NCBI GenBank assembly: GCA_046153505.1
Contig: JBJXDT010000116.1
Location: 1 to 49,258 of the forward strand
Direction: 5' to 3'
DNA from: JBJXDT01 sp046153505
Lineage (GTDB): Bacteria; Pseudomonadota; Gammaproteobacteria; Burkholderiales; Methylophilaceae
Length of the DNA: 49,258 nucleotides
The translations under genes and the position numbers were made by a program. This document shows positions 8,756 to 15,770 of the stretch, in pieces; the stretch's first letter is position 1, and each line of letters opens with the position of its first letter. A model generated the notes under the pieces. That model was not told the origin of the DNA, did not search any database, and saw only the letters and a program-made list of their open reading frames with translations.

Positions 8756-8818
8756 GATGTTGTAACTTGTTGAAAAATGTGAATTTTAGCGCGAAACGCT
8801 TCTTAAGTCAGCTAAAAG

Positions 8819-9484
8819 CTATTGGTTCACATGCACGGTTTGAATGTTTGAATCTTTTTTCCTTACCTTGCCAATCGGGCTATCATCAGGTTTGTAATTG
8901 TTTTTCCATTGCGCAAACGGCACAATAGTCGCGGCATGCCCGTTATCATAAAACCAACTATCTACTGCAAACCGATCACCAGATTTGCTTTCAAGAATCA
9001 CCGCGGTGGTATGCGGCCAACCAGTAAAAAAGAAGTTGCGTGTATGCATATCCTCAATTACGTGAAATTTCAAATAGCCTTTTTGCTGTAAAAGCCGCAT
9101 ATAGGTAGTGCTATTGATTGCCTCGTCGTTACAATCCTGCTGGCCTTTGTAGGCTGAATTATCGAATGTGCCAGCCAGATCGCCTGATGTGCCAATTTTC
9201 TTACCTACTATCTCTTCAAGGGCACCGATCGCAAGAGATATTTGCTTGCGTTCGGCTTCTGCATTAGCTGGCAGCGGATTAAATAATTTAGCTATTGGTA
9301 GCCAATCCGCTTCGCTTAAACTCACTTTATCTGCCTCGTAACAACCACCACCTTGGCAGATTTCAAACTGATTAAGTGTTGGATTTTGATGGAAAATACG
9401 GGTAATTTCTGTTAAATCCGCATGTGCCAAGCCGTTAAACAAAAGACAAAAACTACAAAATAACTGGCTTATTCGATATTTCAT
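8819..9484 (-). CDS. Exported protein with transglutaminase/papain-like C-H-D triad
   Basis: Not recognised as a named family. 221 aa with a signal peptide (about 1-22, cleavage after LAHA). In the second half C118 (QQDCNDEA), H158 (GWPHTTAV) and D175 (RFAVDSWF) appear in the order and local context of the transglutaminase-like cysteine peptidase fold: Cys at a helix start, His and Asp on following strands. C43 and C48 (ICQGGGC) could form a disulphide. I infer a periplasmic cysteine peptidase or a degenerate relative. Its start overlaps the end of the TPM-domain gene by 32 bases, and it is the last gene of the lemA-TPM-TPM operon. Confidence 0.75.
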   Translation of the reverse strand: MKYRISQLFCSFCLLFNGLAHADLTEITRIFHQNPTLNQFEICQGGGCYEADKVSLSEADWLPIAKLFNPLPANAEAERKQISLAIGALEEIVGKKIGTSGDLAGTFDNSAYKGQQDCNDEAINSTTYMRLLQQKGYLKFHVIEDMHTRNFFFTGWPHTTAVILESKSGDRFAVDSWFYDNGHAATIVPFAQWKNNYKPDDSPIGKVRKKDSNIQTVHVNQ

Positions 9485-9986
9485 TACGTTTCTTTTTACT
9501 TGTCGTGGTTTTAGGTTTTTTATTATCTAAGGGAAAATGCTTTTCTAGCAACGCGCCAATTTTGTTTATGCCGTACAAAACACCGGCCTCAAACTGACCG
9601 CGCATAAACATTACTTCCATCTCACTGCAAATCGCAGTCCAATTGACATGGCCAATGTGCTTATCGATACCGCGATCGGCCACAATTTCCACATCTCGAT
9701 CTGCAAGCAATAAATAAATAAGTACGCCGTTATTTTCTTCTGTATCCCAAATATGAAGCCGACTAAAAATTTCTATGGCGCGCTTTCTAGGCGTTTTTTG
9801 GTGAATTATTTCGTATGGATGTAGACCAGCTTCTACCACAAAACTGATCTCACCTCCGTGTTTACTCTCGCTCGCCTCAATCGCTTTTTCAATATTATGT
9901 AAGGCAATATCAGACAAATAGCTTTTGACTTGCCAGCGATGACTGACAAGATGTTTAGAGAATCGAATAAGGTTATTTTTCCGCAT
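9453..9986 (-). CDS. TPM domain protein (short, soluble)
   Basis: 177-aa protein made of a single TPM (TLP18.3/Psb32/MOLO-1) domain. It has the strand pattern EISFVVEAGLHP, the block NGVLIYLLLADRDVEIVADRGI, and a final helix (WTAICSEMEVMFMRGQFEAGV) as in YgcG-type proteins. Unlike its neighbour it has no clear signal peptide or Gly-rich tail; the C-terminus is basic (KKPKTTTSKKKR). The biochemical role of bacterial TPM domains is not settled; proposed roles are membrane protein quality control or phosphatase activity. The gene abuts the larger TPM gene (shared base at 9986) and overlaps the next gene by 32 bases, indicating tight translational coupling. Confidence 0.88.
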   Translation of the reverse strand: MRKNNLIRFSKHLVSHRWQVKSYLSDIALHNIEKAIEASESKHGGEISFVVEAGLHPYEIIHQKTPRKRAIEIFSRLHIWDTEENNGVLIYLLLADRDVEIVADRGIDKHIGHVNWTAICSEMEVMFMRGQFEAGVLYGINKIGALLEKHFPLDNKKPKTTTSKKKRNEISNKPVIL

Positions 9987-10876
9987 TACCAGCTTCCAGA
10001 GGCGCCACCGCCTCCAAACCCGCCACCGCCACCAGAGAACACGTCCCCGCCGCCACTTGAAAACCCACCACCACCAAACCCGCCACCACCCGAGTAACCT
10101 CGCTGATAACCGTTAATGCCACGCCCGCCAAGCATCATGGTAACAATGAACGCTATCAACGCCAAAATACCCGCGCCTAATACAGAGAGTCCAAGCAACC
10201 AAACAATACCGCCAATTAAACTTCCATTTAAAAAACTTCCTGGAAATGTGCCAAACCAACTACGTAATACCAAACCAGTAATGAGCCCACCAAACATTAA
10301 AATTGGTAGTAGACCCCCAAAATCTTGAGTGCTGAGTGGATGCTTTGTTGCGCTTGGTGCAGGCAAGGCTTCGCCATCCACCAAACCAATTAGTCTATCG
10401 ACACCTTCATTCAAGCCATTTGCAAAATTGCCTTTTTTAAATTCTGGAGCGATTACTTCAGAAATAACGCGTTTAGCGGTCAGGTCAGGAATCGCGCCTT
10501 CCAATCCATAACCAACTTCAATGCGCATTTTGTGGTCGTCCTTAGCCACCAACATTAAAATGCCATCATCGACTTTCTTGCGTCCGATTTTCCATTTCTC
10601 AACAACACGGATTGAGTACTGCTCAATTTCTTCTGGCTTGGTCGTTGGTACAATTAAAACCGCAATTTGGCTCCCTTTTTTCTGCTCAAATGCGCTTAAC
10701 TTTTCTTCAATTTGAAGTTTTTCTGCGGTTGATAATGTCTGTGTTAAATCGGTAACGCGCGCACTCAAGTCGGGTATAGCGACAAGTTCCGCCAACACCA
10801 TTGGGCTGAATAAAACCTGCAACGCCAGCAACAGCGTCGCAAACAGTGTCTTCAGTTTTATAAAGTGAACTTTCAC
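9986..10876 (-). CDS. TPM domain membrane protein with Gly-rich tail (YgcG type)
   Basis: 296 aa. Signal peptide to about residue 29 (cleavage after VLA), periplasmic TPM domain (about 33-150, with GSQIAVLIVPTT, DDGILMLVAKDDHKMRIEVGYGLEG), then two or three membrane helices (about 187-250) and a C-terminal tail of Gly/Ser/Phe repeats ending GASGSW, the standard ending of this family. The Gly-rich tail explains the low-complexity DNA at 9990-10110. It is 10 bases downstream of lemA; LemA plus TPM pairs are common across bacteria, suggesting a joint envelope function that is not well defined. Confidence 0.92.
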   Translation of the reverse strand: MKVHFIKLKTLFATLLLALQVLFSPMVLAELVAIPDLSARVTDLTQTLSTAEKLQIEEKLSAFEQKKGSQIAVLIVPTTKPEEIEQYSIRVVEKWKIGRKKVDDGILMLVAKDDHKMRIEVGYGLEGAIPDLTAKRVISEVIAPEFKKGNFANGLNEGVDRLIGLVDGEALPAPSATKHPLSTQDFGGLLPILMFGGLITGLVLRSWFGTFPGSFLNGSLIGGIVWLLGLSVLGAGILALIAFIVTMMLGGRGINGYQRGYSGGGGFGGGGFSSGGGDVFSGGGGGFGGGGASGSW

Positions 10877-10885
10877 TTAGGAAGA

Positions 10886-11485
10886 TTACTTCTTATCGCC
10901 AAAATCAACGCTTGGCGCAGTCGAAATTTCCTTCTCGTTTTCCACCGTAAATTGTGGCTTAGGTTTATAACCAAACATCATTGCTGTTAGGTTGTTCGGA
11001 AAGCTACGCACAGCAATGTTGTAATCCTTTACCGCTACAGTATAACGCTCGCGCGCAACAGTAATACGATTTTCAGTGCCTTCCAATTGCGCTTGTAAAT
11101 CTCTAAAACCTTGGTCGGCTTTTAAATTTGGATAATTTTCCGAAACCGCCATTAGGCGTGATAAAGCACCTGTCAATTGACCCTGAGCTGCTTGAAATTT
11201 AGCAAATGCAGTTGGGTCATTAAGCACTTCTGGCGTCACTTGCATACTACCCACTTTGCTACGTGCCTCAGCAACTTCAGTCAGCACTTTATCTTCATGA
11301 TCAGCATAGCCTTTAACTGTTTTAACCAGATTAGGAATTAAATCTGCGCGACGTTGATATTGATTGAGTACTTCTGCCCATTTTTGTTTCAATTCCTCGT
11401 CTGACGATTGAAACTGGTTGTAACCGCAACCACTGAGCGTGAAAAGCATTAAAACAAAGACAAATTTTGCAAATAAATATTTCAT
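10886..11485 (-). CDS. lemA: LemA family lipoprotein
   Basis: 199 aa. The N-terminal hydrophobic stretch ends in the lipobox LSGC (cysteine about residue 20), so this LemA protein is predicted to be lipid-anchored. The family core is clear: WAEVLNQYQRRADLIPNLVKTVKGYADHE, then coiled helices with LSRLMAVSENYPNLKA and ITVARERYTVAVKDYN, ending in FGYKPKPQF. LemA proteins form long helical bundles facing the periplasm; function is not established. The ATG at 11483-11485 is used because AAGGA lies 6 bases upstream; a longer reading to 11521 adds 12 residues before the signal. First gene of the lemA-TPM-TPM-peptidase-like operon. Confidence 0.93.
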   Translation of the reverse strand: MKYLFAKFVFVLMLFTLSGCGYNQFQSSDEELKQKWAEVLNQYQRRADLIPNLVKTVKGYADHEDKVLTEVAEARSKVGSMQVTPEVLNDPTAFAKFQAAQGQLTGALSRLMAVSENYPNLKADQGFRDLQAQLEGTENRITVARERYTVAVKDYNIAVRSFPNNLTAMMFGYKPKPQFTVENEKEISTAPSVDFGDKK

Positions 11486-11553
11486 ATTATTTCCTTCAAA
11501 AAGAAAAGTTAAGCGTAGCAAGTATATGGTGTTCGCGCATCAAAATACAAGGT

Positions 11554-12057
11554 TTATAAGACGCTTTTTGCCAAACATAAATCGGCCCAAGCGTTGGCTT
11601 TATCTGCGATGTTTTTAAGCAAATGGCTGGGGTGGTATGTTACTACCACTGGCAAATTGTTGTGTTGATGCAATTTGCCACGCAAATCTTCAATTTGTAG
11701 CGCCAAATTTAACAAGGTCGTAGCTGCCAGTTCGCCCATCACAATAATGACTTTTTGGGTATAAGCACTCAAATCTAACATGCCCTGCGAGCCAATATCC
11801 ACGAGCGGTTTGGTGTGCATAGCTTTTAACATATTCTGCAACAAAACCTCTTCTTCGTTGCTACTCAGGGCCTCTAGCAGAAATAAATAATTCGTGTCAT
11901 CACTAACAATAATGCGTAAATTTTGTGGCTTCGCTTGCGCATCCACCATTTCGACAATTTGCATAGGCTCAGGTTTTAGCTTAACAGTAGGCTTACGAAG
12001 CTGCCATGTCGGCAACAACTCTAACTCTCGAAGCATATCCTCACGCGTTAAACTCAT
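11554..12057 (-). CDS. UDG-fold protein without catalytic motif; candidate Pol III psi (HolD) equivalent
   Basis: 167 aa. The C-terminal half matches family-4 uracil-DNA glycosylases: VMGELAATTLLN (107-117), then VVVTYHPSHLL (137-147) and KANAWADLCLA (153-163). The N-terminal half lacks the GEAPG water-activating motif, and the Fe-S cysteines are gone (the only Cys is C161), so glycosylase activity is unlikely. The N-terminus, LELLPTWQLRKP with W18, resembles the E. coli HolD clamp-loader-binding peptide (QLGITQWSLRRP, from memory), and the C-terminal NxxxKxxAWxxLC resembles the HolD C-terminus. In E. coli holD also lies directly upstream of rimI. I infer a psi-like replisome role. The start overlaps the rimI stop by 4 bases. 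Confidence 0.7.
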   Translation of the reverse strand: MSLTREDMLRELELLPTWQLRKPTVKLKPEPMQIVEMVDAQAKPQNLRIIVSDDTNYLFLLEALSSNEEEVLLQNMLKAMHTKPLVDIGSQGMLDLSAYTQKVIIVMGELAATTLLNLALQIEDLRGKLHQHNNLPVVVTYHPSHLLKNIADKANAWADLCLAKSVL

Positions 12058-12515
12058 ATCGCCAATCCCATCATTATGGCGTCTTCTCGACCATTATGTG
12101 CTGGATAATAATTACGACGAATCGACATTTCATTAAATCCCATTTTCTCATACAACGCTATGGCAGAAATATTACTGGTACGCACTTCTAAAAACATATT
12201 GGTTGCTTTGTATTGTTTGGATTTTTCAATCATATGTTCGAGCAAAACCCGCCCCCAGCCTTGTTTTTGATAGGATTTTGCAACGCTAATATTAAGTAAC
12301 TGCGCCTCGTCCAGCACCAACATCATCAGGGCATATCCGATTGTTTGATTTTGTAAAACAAGCACCCATGCGCTATGTCCAGCATTGAGCGAATCTGCAA
12401 AATTTACTCGCGTCCATGGATGCGAGTAAATGGTCGGCTCAATTTGCATTACTTGATCCAAATCCTCAGCCTGCATCGGACGCAATTGATAATCGGGCTT
12501 TAGCATCGCACTCAT
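12054..12515 (-). CDS. rimI: Ribosomal protein S18 alanine N-acetyltransferase
   Basis: 153-aa GNAT-family enzyme that acetylates the N-terminal alanine of ribosomal protein S18. The acetyl-CoA binding motif is clear as VAKSYQKQGWGRVLLEHMI (Q/R-x-x-G-x-G/A), followed by the family ending FLEVRTSNISAIALYEKMGFN and the R-R-N-Y-Y-P stretch typical of RimI. It overlaps tsaB upstream and the UDG/HolD-like gene downstream by 4 bases each (ATGA type), so the three genes form one coupled unit. Pairing of tsaB and rimI is widespread in proteobacteria. Confidence 0.94.
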   Translation of the reverse strand: MSAMLKPDYQLRPMQAEDLDQVMQIEPTIYSHPWTRVNFADSLNAGHSAWVLVLQNQTIGYALMMLVLDEAQLLNISVAKSYQKQGWGRVLLEHMIEKSKQYKATNMFLEVRTSNISAIALYEKMGFNEMSIRRNYYPAHNGREDAIMMGLAI

Positions 12516-13192
12516 AAACGAAGCCCTTGCTCGCGCTCTTTGCTAGTTAAGGCAACGCGATTACGAATATAAATTGGCCTAGCTTCACTAGCTGACTTTG
12601 CTTTTCCAGAAGCAAAGAAAGGCACCGCAAGCTGCAGAATCGCTTCAGCTGTTGGCGTAATATTAGCTAGTATTTGACATTTGTACTTGGCACTTAGCAC
12701 CTCAGTATATGCCACCCAACCACTGCCTGCACCTACCCAATTGCCTGCAACAAGCACTGGCGCATCTTCTGGTTTGCAGACTTGTGTAGCAATAATTTCA
12801 TGCCATTTAATGTCCGATTTCTCTAGCAGGCTAAAATATATTTCACCCATGCGCGCGTCTGTGCAGACAATCACCTTCTCTTTTCCACTCGCTTGCGCAA
12901 CGGCATGAAGCGTATTGATGCCTACCACGGGCAGATTTGCGCCGAACCCCAAACCCTGTGCCACGCCACATGCCACACGCACCCCAGTAAATGCGCCTGG
13001 ACCTGCACCATAAGCAATGCCATCTAAATCTGACAGTTTAATTTTTGCTAAGTCCAGCAGTGCCTGAATTTGCGGCAAAATAAGCTGTGATGCCGCTTGA
13101 CCAGCATTTTGAAAATGCGAATAGCTAGTTCCGTTCGCCTCCAAAGCGATGGATAAAAATTCGGTTGAGGTGTCAAATGCGAGCAAGTTCAT
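12512..13192 (-). CDS. tsaB: tRNA threonylcarbamoyladenosine synthesis protein TsaB
   Basis: 226-aa ASKHA-fold protein that, with TsaD and TsaE, transfers threonylcarbamoyl to A37 of ANN-reading tRNAs. Signs: the N-terminal phosphate-loop-like LLAFDTSTEFLSIAL and the block GIAYGAGPGAFTGVRVACGVAQGLGF, diagnostic for TsaB. An upstream reading to 13330 exists, but the ATG at 13190-13192 gives the family N-terminus (MNLLAFDTS) and has a GGCGG stretch upstream. Divergent from the Kdo hydroxylase gene, with 99 bases between them. First gene of the tsaB-rimI-UDG/HolD-like unit. Confidence 0.94.
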   Translation of the reverse strand: MNLLAFDTSTEFLSIALEANGTSYSHFQNAGQAASQLILPQIQALLDLAKIKLSDLDGIAYGAGPGAFTGVRVACGVAQGLGFGANLPVVGINTLHAVAQASGKEKVIVCTDARMGEIYFSLLEKSDIKWHEIIATQVCKPEDAPVLVAGNWVGAGSGWVAYTEVLSAKYKCQILANITPTAEAILQLAVPFFASGKAKSASEARPIYIRNRVALTSKEREQGLRL

Positions 13193-13291
13193 GTAACCGC
13201 CATTTTGACATAAATCAACTAACTTACTAAATTTGCACGCATACAAAATTCGCTCTGCTAAAATGCATTTAATCAAAAATTTGGTGGTTTT

Positions 13292-14167
13292 ATGGAAGCT
13301 TTGCGGACTGTTAATATCAAATCTTGGCAAACTGAGGTGGACACCGAACTGCGTAACACACTCACACTTGCGCTAGAGCAAGGTCAAGTGCTGTTTTTTC
13401 CAGAACTAGCATTTGTATTGGAAGAAAGTGAAAAGCAGTTTTTATCGCCAAGTTGGCTCAATGGTAGCCGCAAAAATATTAGTTTGGATGGCGAAAAAGT
13501 AGGCGGTGCACAAGGCTCAGCAGAGCAATTGGCGGAGCTTGCCGCCATGGTGGCGCGCTTTTCACAACAGGCCACGCATTTGGTGCAGCAGCTTTTTCCT
13601 AATTATGTGCGCTACTTGCACCAAGCGCGCACCAGTTATCGCCCAACAGCCATAAATGCGAATCAAGCGATTTCTTGGAAAAAAGACGATACGCGCCTGC
13701 ATGTGGATGCTTTCCCCTCGCGCCCAACGCATGGCGAGCGCATTTTGCGCGTGTTTGCCAATGTGAATCCAATTCAAGAGCCTCGCGTATGGCGCGTTGG
13801 TGAGCCGTTTGAAGCCACCGCCAAACGCTTTTTACCCAACATCAAGCGCCCAGTCATCGGTTCTGCCAGCTTGCTCAAATTGCTCAACATCACCAAAAGC
13901 AAACGGAGTGAGTACGACCATATTATGTTGCATCTGCACGATAAAATGAAGGCGGACATGCATTACCAAGAAACGGTGCCGCAAGAAACCGTGCACTTTC
14001 CGCCTGGTTGCGTGTGGATTTGCTTTTCAGACCAAGCCTTGCACGCCGCCATGAGCGGGCAATTTATGTTTGAGCAAACGTTTCACCTGCCCGTTGCCGC
14101 CCTGCAGCACCCTGAGCTTTCACCGCTTAAAGTGCTAGAGCGCCTAAAAGGCCGTGCTTTAATTTAG
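13292..14167 (+). CDS. kdoO: Kdo hydroxylase family protein
   Basis: 291 aa, similar to the Fe(II)/2-oxoglutarate-dependent enzyme that converts the outer Kdo of lipid A-core to Ko (3-hydroxylated Kdo). The iron-binding triad is visible as H137-x-D139 (LHVDAFPSRPTHGERILR) and H251 (FSDQALHAAMSGQF); R150 or a nearby Arg would bind 2-oxoglutarate. The Ala/Lys-rich N-terminal half includes SWLNGSRKNISLDG. Divergently transcribed from tsaB and convergent with arfB. Ko-containing lipopolysaccharide is known from Burkholderia, Yersinia and Acinetobacter; here the function is inferred from motifs. Confidence 0.88.
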   Translation: MEALRTVNIKSWQTEVDTELRNTLTLALEQGQVLFFPELAFVLEESEKQFLSPSWLNGSRKNISLDGEKVGGAQGSAEQLAELAAMVARFSQQATHLVQQLFPNYVRYLHQARTSYRPTAINANQAISWKKDDTRLHVDAFPSRPTHGERILRVFANVNPIQEPRVWRVGEPFEATAKRFLPNIKRPVIGSASLLKLLNITKSKRSEYDHIMLHLHDKMKADMHYQETVPQETVHFPPGCVWICFSDQALHAAMSGQFMFEQTFHLPVAALQHPELSPLKVLERLKGRALI

Positions 14168-14198
14168 TTGTTTAGGATTTGGTGACTTTGGAATTTCG

Positions 14199-14597
14199 TT
14201 AGTCATGCGTAATTTTGCCGCGCAACTGCTTTAATTGCTTGCGAATTGTCTTGCCCTCTAAGCGCCGTTGTTTTGAGCCATAACTCGGCTTAGTTGCGTA
14301 ACGCATCGGTTTTACCTGATTGGCCGTATTTACAATCTCGTGCAGCCGCGCAATCGCATCTTTTTTATTCGCCTCTTGCGTACGATATTGCTGGGCTTTA
14401 AGTATCAACACGCCTTCATCGGTGATGCGATTATCTTTGCTATGCAAAAGCCGATTTTTAAGCCAATCGCTCAAACTTGAGGCATGAATATCAAAGCGCA
14501 AATGAATCGCGGACGAGACTTTATTCACGTTCTGACCACCAGCACCCTGCGCACGGATGGCGGTAAGTTCGTATTCGGTTTCAGGGATTAAAATCAA
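14199..14597 (-). CDS. arfB: Alternative ribosome-rescue factor ArfB (YaeJ)
   Basis: 132-aa release-factor-like peptidyl-tRNA hydrolase that frees ribosomes stalled on truncated mRNA. The catalytic GGQ is at 20-22 in RAQGAGGQNVNKVSSA, and the basic C-terminal tail (KPSYGSKQRRLEGKTIRKQLKQLRG), which enters the empty mRNA channel, is present. Slightly shorter than the 140-aa E. coli protein. The start is TTG (14595-14597), 2 bases after the stop of the upstream wHTH-GHKL gene and without a strong ribosome site, so expression may depend on translational coupling with that gene. Confidence 0.93.
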   Translation of the reverse strand: MILIPETEYELTAIRAQGAGGQNVNKVSSAIHLRFDIHASSLSDWLKNRLLHSKDNRITDEGVLILKAQQYRTQEANKKDAIARLHEIVNTANQVKPMRYATKPSYGSKQRRLEGKTIRKQLKQLRGKITHD

Positions 14598-14599
14598 TT

Positions 14600-15676
14600 T
14601 TAAAATAAATTCTCTTGTTTACCATTATCATCTTTTTCAAGCATAGAACGCGCTGCAGCTTTGGCTCGAGAAATCATATTGCCAACATCTTTATTTACAT
14701 TCATCTCAATTAGATCAATATCAGGATGCTGGTTTACAAACACCCGAAAAATCTCATCAGCAAATGCTTGCCCTATTGTCTCCACACCTTTGAAATCTAA
14801 CATTACCGTTTTAAAACGATCCACCCTATTTAACAGCCGTTTCGCCTGCGAACGCGATACTAGAGCATCATCACCATACTGAGTTAGTCTAACTGGCACT
14901 ACTGTTTTATTAAACCCATAATCATCACCTGCAAATTCATCAAATATTCTCTTTAATTTACGAGCAGTATGGTTTTTTACTTTCATGATTACTGCAGTTC
15001 CTTTCGTGGCTCTTGTTCTCTCAAATATCCAATCCTCTTTACGTCCATATTGATGACTAAAATCAACCCCACCAGAAAAAATATGATAGCTATCACACGC
15101 GCGCGAACTAAAAAAAATGCCCTCTCCAGAATGGTTGGCTGGGTCAGTAGTAAATTTACCTTTCGCTAACTCTAGTACAGCATGTCGCTCGTCAAACAAA
15201 CCTAATTTAGTTTGAATTTTCTTAAAAATACCAACACCATCATCTAAAATGATTATTTGAGTTGCAACAGCAGACTTTGTAAGCTCAACTGTTACTTTTT
15301 CAGCTAAAGAATGGTCAATCACATTGTTAAACATTTCTGTAAAACAATAATCCCATATATTTAGTACGTTATCAGGCATCAGTCCAAGAGCAGGCTTAAT
15401 GTCGCGCTGCCAAATCTCGTGCTCAGCTAAATTAGCTGCTAATAAATATGTTTTAACTAAAGTAGCGTGTGAAGTTAAAGAATAAACACGACTTCTAGTA
15501 TTACCAGCAGTACTAAGCGTTTTCTCTTTGACCAATTTTTGTAGATGCTTATTAGCTGCTTGACGTGAAATTTTAAATTTCTTGGCAACAACTTTTGCAA
15601 TTTCGGATGGATGTTTTTCAACATTCTCTAAAATAAAAGTTCGGCAATCTTCACTACTTTGACGAATAACTGACAT
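14600..15676 (-). CDS. wHTH - GHKL ATPase - DUF4325 (STAS-like) fusion protein
   Basis: 358 aa in three parts. Residues about 10-68 form a winged helix-turn-helix (EIAKVVAKKFKISRQAANKHLQKL). Residues about 105-235 form a GHKL ATPase: N box E114-MFNN-VIDH, G1 box DDGVGI (145-150), G2 box SGEGIFF (183-189), then GTAVIMKV. Residues about 258-342 form a DUF4325 STAS-like domain (VMLDFKGVETIGQAFADEIF). The set recalls SpoIIAB-type anti-sigma kinases with SpoIIAA-type partners, here joined to a DNA-binding domain. Visibly richer in A+T than flanking arfB and dinG, so possibly acquired. Four phased repeats precede it. The cellular role is unknown; a self-regulated regulator is my inference. Confidence 0.85.
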   Translation of the reverse strand: MSVIRQSSEDCRTFILENVEKHPSEIAKVVAKKFKISRQAANKHLQKLVKEKTLSTAGNTRSRVYSLTSHATLVKTYLLAANLAEHEIWQRDIKPALGLMPDNVLNIWDYCFTEMFNNVIDHSLAEKVTVELTKSAVATQIIILDDGVGIFKKIQTKLGLFDERHAVLELAKGKFTTDPANHSGEGIFFSSRACDSYHIFSGGVDFSHQYGRKEDWIFERTRATKGTAVIMKVKNHTARKLKRIFDEFAGDDYGFNKTVVPVRLTQYGDDALVSRSQAKRLLNRVDRFKTVMLDFKGVETIGQAFADEIFRVFVNQHPDIDLIEMNVNKDVGNMISRAKAAARSMLEKDDNGKQENLF

Positions 15677-15692
15677 AAAAACCTCTAAATGC

Positions 15693-15770
15693 TTGTCAAC
15701 TTAACAAACAGTCATTGTCAACCAACTGTTGGTTTATTGTCAACTTAAGGCCATGTTATTGTCAATTTAA
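15693..15770. promoter_or_regulatory. Four direct repeats at exact 22-bp spacing (candidate operator)
   Basis: TTGTCAA occurs at 15693, 15715, 15737 and 15759, exactly 22 bases apart (two helical turns, same DNA face). The longer consensus TTGTCAACTTAA is met 12/12 by copies 1 and 3, 11/12 by copy 4; copy 2 diverges after the heptamer. A perfect 15-base palindrome, AACCAACTGTTGGTT (15720-15734), lies between copies 2 and 3. Copy 4 overlaps the dinG stop codon and copy 1 is 17 bases before the ATG of the wHTH-GHKL-DUF4325 gene. Read in the gene direction each copy is TTGACAA, but no -10 element falls at the right distance, so binding sites are more likely than tandem promoters. Confidence 0.75.

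Noticed and set aside
9990..10110. Low-complexity GGX repeats as a tandem repeat element
   Set aside because: They encode the Gly-rich tail that is normal for YgcG-type TPM proteins.
11554..12057. Active family-4 uracil-DNA glycosylase
   Set aside because: The catalytic GEAPG-type motif and the Fe-S cysteines are absent; only the C-terminal fold motifs remain.
15693..15770. The TTGACAA copies (minus strand) as four tandem -35 promoter boxes
   Set aside because: With 22-bp spacing each -10 would overlap the next copy and no TATAAT-like element falls there; operator sites fit better.
15693..15770. A CRISPR array
   Set aside because: Repeats are 7-12 bases and the whole period is 22 bases; there are no spacers of usual size and no cas genes.
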